64,000 nt of DNA from the NCBI RefSeq assembly GCF_003073045.1, contig NC_037590.1:31504327-31568326 (forward strand). The letters run 5' to 3'. This document shows, in pieces, positions 48,901-60,900 of this stretch. Positions within the stretch are counted from its first letter, which is position 1. Each line of letters opens with the position of its first letter. A model generated the notes under the pieces. It was not told the DNA's origin. It made no database searches and was given only the letters and a program-made list of their open reading frames with translations. Both the position numbers and the translations under genes were made by a program. Origin of the DNA: Pomacea canaliculata (taxonomy: Eukaryota > Mollusca > Gastropoda > Architaenioglossa > Ampullariidae).

Positions 48901-51900
48901 TACGTGCCTATACAGACTGCGCGCTGCCATTGTTGTGCAAGTCGATACCAGGCTTGCAGAACTTCGTCCTTTCATGCCGATTTTATGATGGTGACTAGGT
49001 ACTATTGATTTTTTTTTTTGGTCTCGAGAATTTTCTCTATAACCCCTCTCTCTCTCACCACTGTTCTGCCATTAGACACATCGATCAATTTAGCCATTAA
49101 CCCTACTCCTCCCCCCATCTCCCTTCCAGAAATCACGACTGGTCTAGTCATGGACAAGCGTGCCGACTCGAATGTTAATTCGCTAGCATAGGAATCACAG
49201 AGCTAAAAGGCAGGAATATTCATGGACTACGGACCAAACTGGGTGGGGAGGCCTGTGGAGGTTGTTTTCTGTCGTGGTGAGCGAGCAAAGCCGCCCAGTT
49301 GTGGCAGTGGACGAAGGACGTGAGACGACAAGAGCAGACGGGTCAGGTGCGTGTCAGTCGCAGTCTGCCGTAGACTTGCTGGCCATTCTCCCCACTCCCT
49401 GCCCTCCTCACAGCCTCTGCCTATCCCACTACCTCTCCTCCTCCATCCAGCCATCTTCTACCTTCTAGCATTCGGCATCGAGCGACAAAATCTCGCAAAA
49501 TCTCGCGCAGCCCCGCTCTTCTCGTCAGCTGCAAATGCAGCTTGCAACAGGACCTCAAGTATCAGACTGACCGCCTTGCAACTGATGTTTACCCTTTTTT
49601 TTTTTGAGATGATGCTGGCGCACTGAGACTGGGCACGGAGGATTTTTTAATTTTTTCGTTTTCTTTATTGACGAGGCAGCGTGACCTGGTGAAAATTCAG
49701 CGCACCAAAGAGAGAGAGAGCGTTGGCTGCTGGGATTTGGCCTTAAGACCTGCAACAGACGGCAGTCCTTCGTCCGTGCCTACAAGCCTGTGCCTGTCCA
49801 CTGTGTGCGGTCAAGGGGATTGGACATTATTATAATTATTTTTTTTCCTCTCGGTTGGGAGGGAGGGAAAGAAAGCCTCCATCGCTACAAATCCTGACAT
49901 CATGACCACCATCTTCACGTCAACGTCGTCGCAGTACGTTCTGGAACACCAGCATCGTCGGCCGTCCCACACCGACCACCCGGAAACCTTGCACCACCAT
50001 CCGCACCCGCATCCGCACCAGGAGCAGCACTATGCACACGAAAAGCGTGGCTCACACGACCAGGAAGACCTTCATCATCAGGTCCACCATCACCACCACC
50101 ACCATCACCATGGTCACCAACCCCACAGAGAGGTAACCTACGCCCCAACCCTCTTTCCATCTCCTCCTCCCACCGACCCAACCCGTCGGTCATTTCAACA
50201 GAGTTGTGTTAATCAAGTAGTGTGTAGCTTGCTTTGTCTTGCAGACTCTTCTGGTGGCCTTTTTCATCATTGGTAATTATAATCTGCGGTAGTAAATGCA
50301 AGTAATTTTTTTATCTTGTTTTTAAGTTTAGATTAGCCGTTCCTTTTAGGGCCAGAACTGTTTGCTTATTTTGTACATGAAATACACCAGTTACATATTA
50401 TTCTCTGCTTTGATTGGGTTTTGTATAGATGTATGAAAACACAATGCAGAATCACCAACTGAAGAGATAAGTGATTTTGTTATTTGATTATACTCTCATG
50501 CACATGTGTGCATGTATGTGATAATATTTACTACACAGTCACAGAATTACAATTACAACAGAACAAAGTGGGAGCATAAACTGACTGCTAAAATTTCCCT
50601 TTTTGGGGTTCGTGTTTGTAGATTTTGTCCTTGAAGTTTGTTACTGTTAAGGTAATCACAGTTTTAGTGTCAGTAAAAGGAGTATGCAAGTTTCTTTATT
50701 TTTCTTTTTGTAAAGTGAAAATAACTCTTTGTTGTTCACCAGCTCATTTGTGTCCTACTCACCAATGAAAACAATGTTTTGTACTTCTTGTGAAGGATTT
50801 TTTGGACTTCTTGTGAAGAACTCCATCTGATGATGTTCTTTCTTCATTGGGGTTGGGGCTCTTTCTGAATGTTGGGGTCCAAATACCTTGATGGTGGGAG
50901 GAGCTTAAAGAGAGAATCTACAGCTTTTGTTTGAGCACAGAGACAATTTCTTCATTTTTGCTTCTCTAAACTGAGGAGCTGTTTTGATAGCACTAATACT
51001 ATGTCAGCAGTCATTGACACTACATGTGTGTCATCTAACCATTTTCTTCATATTTTTTTATCTCATCTTTTTGTTGTACGCAGCATATTTGTTTTGCACC
51101 ATGTTGTTCAATATGCAGTATGTGGGCATAGACTAACCTATAATGCACAATGCAGTATGTAAAATACTGCAACATGTGAACAGCAACTAGTTGATAATGA
51201 CTGCATGACCAATGCATAAAAAATTGCACCAAACATTGGGGGACTCAGGGACTTGACCATTCCTGAGGGACATACATATTGCTCAACATACAATGTTGAC
51301 ACATCATACCATGGCATGTGAACAGTGTCAGATTATGTGGAAATATTTTGCACATTACAACACAACTTTGTATCCTACTTTTATGGCTACTGCAACTGCA
51401 CTTTCAATTCACCCAGCTTCAGTAGGAAGCTGGATCTACTGAATGCTGTATACCGATCAATTACCCAGATTGTTATCTACTTCCAGACATGCTATTTTCA
51501 TTATAAATATCCTAGTATTGAAGGTTATCCTAATGAATGAGTACTGTGCTCATTTTAATTGCCTCTAATTAGCATATGAGAAAATGTGAATTTTGGTGGT
51601 GATACTGAGCTGTGATAATGGTATTTATACATACAATCCTACCTAGCATACCGGTTTGTGTGTGGGAAGGGTGGGGGAAATGTTTGCATGCATGCAGGTG
51701 GGAGAGTAGCATGCGTTCATGAGTAGGCAGATTTTGACCACCACCAAAACATGTTTGACACAATTTTAAAGAATTGCACGCGCGCGCCACATTCACGCAC
51801 ATACACAGTCGACAGTTCCATTGCCAACTGTAAACAGCAATTTCATTGAGGACTGAAGAGAATTAACAGGAAATCGTGAGACCTATGTAATTCTGACTGA

Positions 51901-54900
51901 CAGAAGTAACCTAACAGTGATGAATGCGACCTGTTCATCTTGATGAATGCCCAAGCCCTGATGTCTTCTCATCACGACACCCCGAATGTGAAGACCATTA
52001 CGCCACTCGTTCATTACGCCGGAAGATAATTATTTCTTTTGAGCTACAAGGGCTCCATACAATTAATTGCATTCGAACGGAGCGAGAGGACTTTGTAGAT
52101 GTCAAAATGGCGTTGGTATGGTTCGTCCACAGGCTGCCCAGCCGAACACGCATCGTTGCTGACATGATGCATGACCCGATGTGTAACCATGGCAGCGGAG
52201 GAAGAAGAGACGCGAGGGGGATCCGATTTTTATTTGCGTTTCTATTGATTTTGTCCAGACAGTTTCGGCACTTTTCTGTAGGTAGTATTTGTTGTTTCTG
52301 TTGAGGTTGGCACTTTTCCAAGCGTGTTCTTGCGCTTGTTTTATTTTATTTATTTATTTTTTTTTTTACACTCAATTACTGTTGTCTTTATTGCGAAGGT
52401 CTAGCTTTAGCTTTAGATATTTGCTTCTTTTTTTATTTTTATTTTTTTTATTATTTTTCAATTGCACAACATATATGACATTTATCACATTGATTATTAC
52501 ATTCGTTCAATATAGGTGCGCTTGTTTTATTGACTATGCACCTCAAGTATTGCTTATGTACACCCGTTACAACAAAGTCTCATTTTGATACATGATGCAC
52601 ACCTTGCAACCGCAGCACAGTATTTACCTCAAACAGAAATTGCGCAACGTTACGTCTGAAGAGGTGTAGGTGGATGGAAACTGATATCAGAAAGGTGTCT
52701 GTGCGAAGTGGGAGGAAACATGTCTGAAAGGACTTTGTGTGTTGGGATTTACAGGGTCTTCTTTCGCCAGGCTTTCACGGCATCACCACGCTGCATAATT
52801 ATGGACCATTGTGCCTCAGATGAGGAATTGTCATTCCAGTGTTAATGTGCCATGGGTGCTGTCAGGAGTGTTCATTTGTTGTTTTGTCCTGATGGCGATC
52901 GTTGGCACAGAGCCGAGTGATTGCTGTAGGTGCTACTGGATAGCTATTGATGGCAGAAGTGTTCAGTGCCAGACAAAGAAACGCGTGCATTAGCTCTTTT
53001 CTCGGGCATCAGCACTGATTCAAAAATGTCTTACCTTATTAATGACAATAACAGAAGTAAACTACTTGCAACACATGCTCCATTTTAGTGGATAAACATG
53101 CTAATGTATTTGCATCTAGATGTTGCGAACGCTGTTTGAGAGAAGAAACCTTAATTTTTTTAAGTAGAAAAAGGCTTTTATTTTTTGGGAAAGTGCACGC
53201 CAAAAGGCTTTTTAATTAAAAAAAAATCTGGACAAATAAAGGACAAGCGTTTGATTAAGTTTTTCAAAATTTTTGACAACGGTTATACAAAGATTGCCAA
53301 ACGTTCGTCCATATTTGACTGGCCTCTTCACCATTAAGGTCTCAGGTTGGCCATGACAAAAAACGAACCAGAAATATGATTCCCGTCAACATCAGTTCTA
53401 GAACCGGGAACCCGTTCCAGAAAAGGGAAGAACAAGCATGTGTTTGGCAGTGCCGACTGTCTGGATCAATTGAAATCGATACTGTGCTGCAGTCTCCTCT
53501 ATTCTTTTGCTTAAGCTTTCCATGAGAACTGAATAAAAATTTCGAAATTTTCATTTATTTTGGAAACAATGTAGGAAACATGATAATGCTAATAATTGTT
53601 TTGAAACACGCCCATTCGTTTGCAGAGGAAGCTTCAAGCGCGTAATTGGTTTTAAATCGTTACCACAACAAATGTGACAGAATTGTTTACAATAATATCT
53701 GCGCCTGTTTGTTTTTGTTTCTAGAAACAAAAAACAAACTGGTGCTGTGTGTTGTGGGCGCGTCGTTTATTCTTCGATGACTGGGGACAATTTTGCAAAG
53801 GTAGAGGTGATGTAACGTTTTGAATTGCCATGGACAACTGCGACCTTTACGAAAGCACACGTTTGCCTGTGCCATGGCTGACGTTGGGCTAGTGGGTAGG
53901 AAGGCAGTGTCAGTCGTTCTTCAAACGACGGTCACAAAGACGTTAAAAACAGTCAAAGGTCGGCCTCTCTTGTAGGGCATTGAACTGCTTCGGGCATGCC
54001 TGTGCGTCTTCTCCACTAGCTTCCATTTCCCACTGCTTGCATCTGTGGCTATGGCTGGAGTGTGCAAGCTAAAGGGTCACCTTGCACCGCTCCTGCGACA
54101 GTGGCGCCTGAAGATCGATTTTTGCCAGAGGCTGGGTCAGACCGGAGCCGTTGGGAAGAGGGATCGATACTTAAATCCGAGGCCGCTTATGAATGCAGAC
54201 TTCCCCTCATCTTCATGAGCCAATGGAAGCGCAGCTTCCAGAAGCTCCAGCGAGGCGGTCCTGTTGAGGATGCGAGTCATAATGCCGCCTTAGCCGCTGT
54301 AAGGACGTAGGGAAACTGCGCCGCAGAGCGCCTGGAAGCCGAGGATGGTACAGGCGTCTTCTGGCACCAAGGTCTCGTCTGACGTCAGACAGACCAGCTT
54401 CGGTCAGTAAGAAAGGGGCATCCTGGGACTGCGAGACCAGAACTGCAGCAGCAACCGGCACGTTGGCAGACGACCACCAGTGCTCGGCCGACCCAGCAAA
54501 GACCAACATGGCTGACAACAAGACGCGCAAGGTATTTGTCGTCGGGAACTGATATCCTTTTTCATTCTTGCTGGAATTTTGCAGCTTGTAAATAGGTTTT
54601 TTTTTGGTCGCCAGGGCAGCAGTTCATTTTTTTTTTCACGTCTGGTTCTTTCATACGCTAGAACCAGGCAGAACATTATTTCACTCAGGTGCATGCTTGT
54701 TGCGGGGAACTGGTGTCAAACGCGCTGTGAGTCATGCATCAGTCATCGATGACCTTGCCGGCATTCCAGAGAGTCCCGCCTCTTGGGTGTGCTTTGGGGA
54801 CTTTTAGTTGAAAGAGAGCTGTTGCTAGACTCCAACAAGTACAGTTAGCAAGGCGTTTAATACCAGTAGCTGTGCTTCAGACTTGTCTTCTGATGTATGG

Positions 54901-57900
54901 CAGTGCAGAGCAAAATGAAAAACAAAAATATTTAGTAGATTATCCATCTTTCTTATTACGCATTAATGAGTTGTGGCGCAAACCTTTCACGAAGTCAAAT
55001 TTCCAGAGCTGATGGGTAGGGGCGGTAAAATATATATAAATATATGTATATAATATTGCAGACATTTTCGCAGCACGTGCCATTAGCTATGCACGGGTAA
55101 AATGAAGCTGCGCCCCTGACCAATGGCTGTAGCAGTCAGAGGCGGGTATCGATTGAATGGCATCGGTTAGGAGGCGCTGTCTGAAAGACCAGCATGACGT
55201 CACATACATACTATGTACCCGGCATGAACGAATGAAACTGAGCAAGGGTTGGCGGGTGGAGGGTGGAAGTGAAAAGAGAGGAGACAAATACCTGAAGACG
55301 GTGTCGTGGGGGTAGGGAGAACGCTTGAAGACTAGAACGATCCTGACTTTATTATTATTATTTTATAACTAAAAGGCAGAAGCACCTTGAGCTGTCCCTC
55401 TTATTCCTCTAGAAATTCGTCCTTGACCCTCGGACTTGTCGATTTGTTGTAGATTATGATCAGTAGCTGGCGCCTGAAGACCAGCGTGAGGATTAAGCGA
55501 CAACGAGCCTTGCATTAGGAAAGTCAAGCATAGCTACAGCGGTGACAAGATGAAAACTTCTAGTATACATATATGTAGTTATTTAACCAACGAAGGAATC
55601 AGATAAATGTGTGCTTCAGAGAATTTGCGCGATGCTCGGAGCAAGACTTGCAATTGTTCAAAAGATGAATAGTTTACAGGTTAAGAACCGCTTGGATCTT
55701 TTGCACTAAAAGTGGTATAAGTCTAGGGACCGACAATAATGCAGCATTGACTCTGATCCTTCTCTCGTTAGGGCAAAGGTCAGTGCTCTTGCTCAGAAGT
55801 TTGTGTGTGTCTGGGAGTGGGTGGGGTGGGGCAATTGGTGTTTTACTCCTTAGACAGTAACCAAGCTATATCACGGCAAAGCACCCAGCCCTGTAAATAG
55901 ATGCCACATGCAGAGAAAGAACGGCGTGCCCGAGACGAGATCTGAACCCAGGACACCATTCCTCATTATATTGGTGACAGGCGCTAACCGTTGAGCCGGA
56001 CGGGTGGCTCGCTTTCTGAGCCAGCTTGTTCAAACGTATGCTTACCTCGCACACATGTGGAGGATGTGTGGGGTGAGCGTTAACACCCTATCCGCGAAAG
56101 TTACTATAAGTATGCCTTTGTTTTGTGGACCAAGATACTCGTTATCGCTTCTGTCTAGAGACACGCCGTTGACTGGTGTTCTTTCACCTGCTACGGAAAG
56201 GGCACACCAGGGTCGAAATCTGAGATAAGCCTACTCAGTGCCAGACAATAGGTGAGAGGACACATTGTGCATTAGAGTCGTGAACTTTTGGTCATGTGTC
56301 AGGCGGCTGCTGGTGTCCAACATTCTCTCGTCCGCAGAACCAAGCATTTACAATTATTTTCATCTAAATCCCATCCATATATAACCAGTCCGTCATGAAT
56401 GATCAGTGAAGACAAATGCAGTCACCAAATCAAAAACGTGTGGTGTTAAATTTGTAAACGTTACGATCATTATCAATGAGCCTCTTTCGTATATAAGTTT
56501 TCTTTCTAAAAGGTGTGTTTTAAATAAAATGGGCATCGCCGTTCACAGTATGAGGGATGAAGAAGTTGGGCTCAGCTGTTGTTCCCAGTATGATAGATAT
56601 GTACTGCCAGACTACGACCACTATAAGATCTCAGGGTATAGCTGTAACTTGAAGACTTCGATGGAAATGGGAATTGTGACATTCCACGTGGAGTGAGTCG
56701 TCATAGGATGAAAATAAAAATGTTGCGACTAGAACAGTTTTCATTGTCCCTCTGATAAAGAACGTAGAGTGAACTCCGCATGTACCACGTAGCTGAAGGT
56801 CAAGTGAGAGGCGCCCTCTCTCCTTGGTTCTCGCACCCCAAAACACGTCTGTAAAAACACACATCAGCCAGCAGCAGCACGACCTTGCATGATCCCTCAC
56901 CCATCTGCTCCGTTACTGCACCCTGAGACCTACCTGAGAGCAAAGACGCAAGACTTGTGTATCTGTGAAGTCGAGATAACAGGCTCCAGATGAAAAAAAA
57001 AAAAAATTGCAGTAACACACAAGAGATTTAAAAACATTTGTTTGAACATTCCGACATTTTGTTTCTCGTCCCATTCTTCCCCCGCTAACCGCGCGTTGAG
57101 GTAGGGAATGTTAAGCAGCACCTCTGCGTCTCGGTGTGTTTGTCGCTTCGCATTGTCGCGCCGGGAACAGTCAAAGAAGAACTTACAATGGAGAGGATCA
57201 AACACTGGGATGTCTTCGCGATCGCCCAGCAAAATGGGTGCAGGCAGAGATGGAAGGCGTTGTGGCCACCCGTTATGACCCATTGACGTAATTGGTATTT
57301 TGTTGTTGTTTTGGTTATTTTGGCGGTGAGGGGGGGGGGGGGGCTAGTCAGGGAGCAAAAGGGGTGGCGAGAAAAGAGGGTTCGTGGTAACGATCCCGGG
57401 GTAACAGCTGTGATGGAAGGAGCGGCGAGAACGTCCGGGGTAAGGCGAGTGGTAGTCTGCGGTTGCCCAGGTGCTGTAGGGGTAGTGGTGGGTGCAGCTG
57501 ACGTGCCTAAAGTTCTTTGAAGATCTCCTTCCTCACTAGGATGGGTAGTTATTGGTAGCAGTATCTTTTTATCAGGCTAGGGCGTTGTAAAAAAGCTTTC
57601 CCTTTTCCTCAAGAGAAATTTTTGCTGCTAGACGTGCACTGCCACTCCCTGGATAGACCTAGTTCTCTTTTTTTGTCATTTTTCCTCCAGTGGAGATCCA
57701 TTTTTTAAAAAAGGCCCGACGCCCAGGACTTGGCACCGGCAGTTTCGGTACCCTTTCCGCTTGATGTAGAGCCCATGAACCATGCTGTGCTGGCACTTAG
57801 GTGCCCTCAGGAAGAGGAGGTAGCTAAAGGTATGGGGAAAGAGTATCCGAGTACCCGTAGTCTGAGAGTGCATGCTGCTGGCGGCACGGAGCACCGCCCG

Positions 57901-60900
57901 TCTTTCCCCAGACAACGCGAGCATGTTCAAAAGATTGATGAGTTGGGTAGGTACCACCTTATTCTCTTGCCTTCAGCTTTGAGTAGGTCAGGATATGTAC
58001 GTCCGTGATCAGACGGAGGGCAACAGGAAGCTGTTACAAAGTCATTATTACTATTCTGGTCGTAAAACTGTCGTTTGTTCTTTAAATGCTCTTTTTGTTT
58101 GTGTTTTGTGGTGATACGATGGGGGATGATGTGGGTAGATGTGTATGTAGGCGTGTGGGTATCAGTATGACAAGTTGCTTGGGTGAAACCGTAAAATTTG
58201 CGGCCTCCTTAGCTGATGGCATTTACACGAGTGGCAAGCGATCAGTGCCAGGACCAATCTCACGAGAGCGCGTGCCAGCGTTGAGGGGAAGAGTTTGCAA
58301 GCGATCTCATTGTTGGCAATGCTGACGTATGGACACGCCTTTGGAGTGTCTGGTCTGGGGCATCTAGTCTTCGGACCACGACGCAGGAATACACGGATTC
58401 CATTTTTTTGAAACAATTTTTTTTTTACTTCGAGAACAGATTGAGATAAGCCTCTTCCTTTCCTTCCTCTACCGACAGCGCCGATTGCCTTACGTCGCCG
58501 AGACCCTGTGATCGATCACTTCACGATTTTTTTAAAAAAGCTATGATCGGAGGGTTGTTTTGGCTGTAAACCGTCTCTCATCAAAGCTAGCTGTACCTTC
58601 TCTGTCTTCGTCGTGGGCGTCGCTGTCAGTTTGCCCAGCGAGGTCCGACACGAATCGGTCACCGCGGACTCTGCTGATATATGATTTATGTATAATGATA
58701 ATGCCTGTAGATCTCTAGTGGAAGTTTTTGTTCCCTGTCCTTTTCATGCTTGCGAAATGTCATTTATGGATGTCGGCTTTGAAAGCGTTACAGACCACTC
58801 TCTTCACACAACTCACCTTAGACAGCTTGCTTGGGGGTTCACGAGGCACGCGTTCTGTTGACCTTGTTTAGATGAGGTCACGAAGCTCTCATTCTGCTGA
58901 CCTTGGGTCGCGGTCAACTCTTGCCGACCAAGTTGGGGAGGGGCTGCGAGTTCAAGTCTGCTGATAATGTTTGGGTAGGGAAGTGACATTCGTTTCCGAG
59001 TCAGGCGTTGCAGAAGCGTCTGGACATCCTTTCTATTTTTTACTTCACGGACAGCTCAGAATAAAATAATCAGCAGTGTAATGTGATGTATGATTTTATG
59101 TCCAGGATTGCGATGCCTACATTACTTAGCTGTTTTCAGTCTTCCCATTCAGTGACTGGGACCTGGATGCAGTTCAGTCTTTAACCTGACGCTACCTAAT
59201 GATGACGTGGTATCAACCATTAACCTTCTTGCTGTAGCGTAGTTAGGCCTCCTCGACCTACACGTACATTTCGTGCTGTGCGAACCGAGTGCAGGCCGTA
59301 GTTATTTATGATCAGTTTTGTTTAATAACCGAGAAGCATATTCTGACACGTATCGAAGCTGCATTTCATTTTTCTTTCACCACTACCACCTTCCTCAACG
59401 GATCAAATCTTTGATCTGCTTGAAAATGCTTTGAGTTTGGATGGAATAAGATGGATGCATGAAAGTGTTTTCCAATATTTCCTTAAAAACAGCCATCAGC
59501 TTGCAGAGTTATAAAAATATACGCCAGCAGGAAAGCCTATAGATACACTTACGCTGTTAAGATTATGATCGGAGGAATAGGGGCCAGGTGTTAATACAGC
59601 TTAGCCGAGGATGTTCGTGACCTCAGCTTTTTGCTCGGTCATTGCATTAATATGTTAGTATCTCCACAACAGTGGGGGATTATTCACCCGAATTTTGCCC
59701 AGTCATTCGAAGAATGTGTTGCACTCTTGCAGATCCTTTAAAAAGAGACCCCCGCCGATGTGGAGGGTGGTTGAGTGGAGAGTGATCACATCATGAGCTT
59801 CAACCTCAGACCCAGAGAGATGGATGTTGGTGTCACTTCACTGTTGTATGGCGCTGGCTTTTTTGTTGCTTGTTTATGGGGGCGGGGAAGAGGAAGAGAA
59901 TGGCGGTCTTCCAAATTTACAGTGTACACTGCTAACCTTTGTCATCGTCAATTGTCACTTGGTAGATTATATGCCGGTGAGTTTTTGTTTCCAGCTGCTT
60001 TGCAACATACCTTCCGGCTCGCTAGGATGTTTAGAAAAAGTCTCGCCTGTGGTAACTGTGTGGCTATGTGTCGCTACTTATTTATACGGGCACAGATCTA
60101 GGTGATGCAACAGTGACGTATGGGAGATATTAGGCAACAAGGATTGTTGATCAAACTTTAAAATACTGGAAGAAAATTGCACACACGCGCACACAGAAAG
60201 CACGATGGTCGGCACCAGTAGCGGGGAGAGAGTGCTGCAGCCTAGCAAACAGCTCATCATTCTGGGAATAGCATACAAGCATGTTCGGGTTATTTTTGTC
60301 GGCATTATTTAGGCAAAAGCCCTAAATAAACATGTCTAAGCTTAATAGGTCTGCGTATAAAAGGGCAAGCTCGATATCATTAATAGAAGGTTCCACGCGC
60401 TATGCGTCACACGACTGAGAGGGTCAGGGTACGGTCAGCATTGATTAGTCGTCCGAGAACTGACGTGTCCAATTGTTTGCTAAACGTGAAACGCAGCAGA
60501 ACGCTGATCCTCCGTCTTTAAGCTCGATTTCAGCAGCAACTTAGCACATGCCTCCCCTCAGCCCACCAGGTGTGTATATACACCGTTAAGATGCACGCGG
60601 GGTGGAGCGGGGGAGAGGGGCAAGCACGGCGCACGTATAGGATGTTGTTTCTATGGCAACCGTAGACTGTTGTGCAGTGGGTAGCGCCAGGAATATCGCA
60701 CACGCATTAAAAAAGCGCCCACTTTTCAAGGGTAGAGCAGTAGAGATGTGGTTACCTTCCCTACAAAAATTAAAAAAACTTTTTCGCAGCTGTATTCCTG
60801 ACAAGGAAGGTTCTTGCAGCCGAAGTTGTTAATGTTTTGTGTTGTTTTTGTTTTTGTTGGTTTTGGACTTCGACATAGCATTCCGTTTGCAAATGGCGAG

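Noticed and set aside
49227..49626. Overlapping open frames on both strands
   Set aside because: They fall in the GC-rich leader upstream of the histidine-rich exon; no domain or splice logic supports them.
51924..52304. 126-codon open frame, with ATGGCGTTG before gtatgg near 52109 as another possible first exon
   Set aside because: No homology was recognised. A three-codon ATG-donor pair is expected by chance; it also warns that the eight-codon exon at 54508 needs RNA support.
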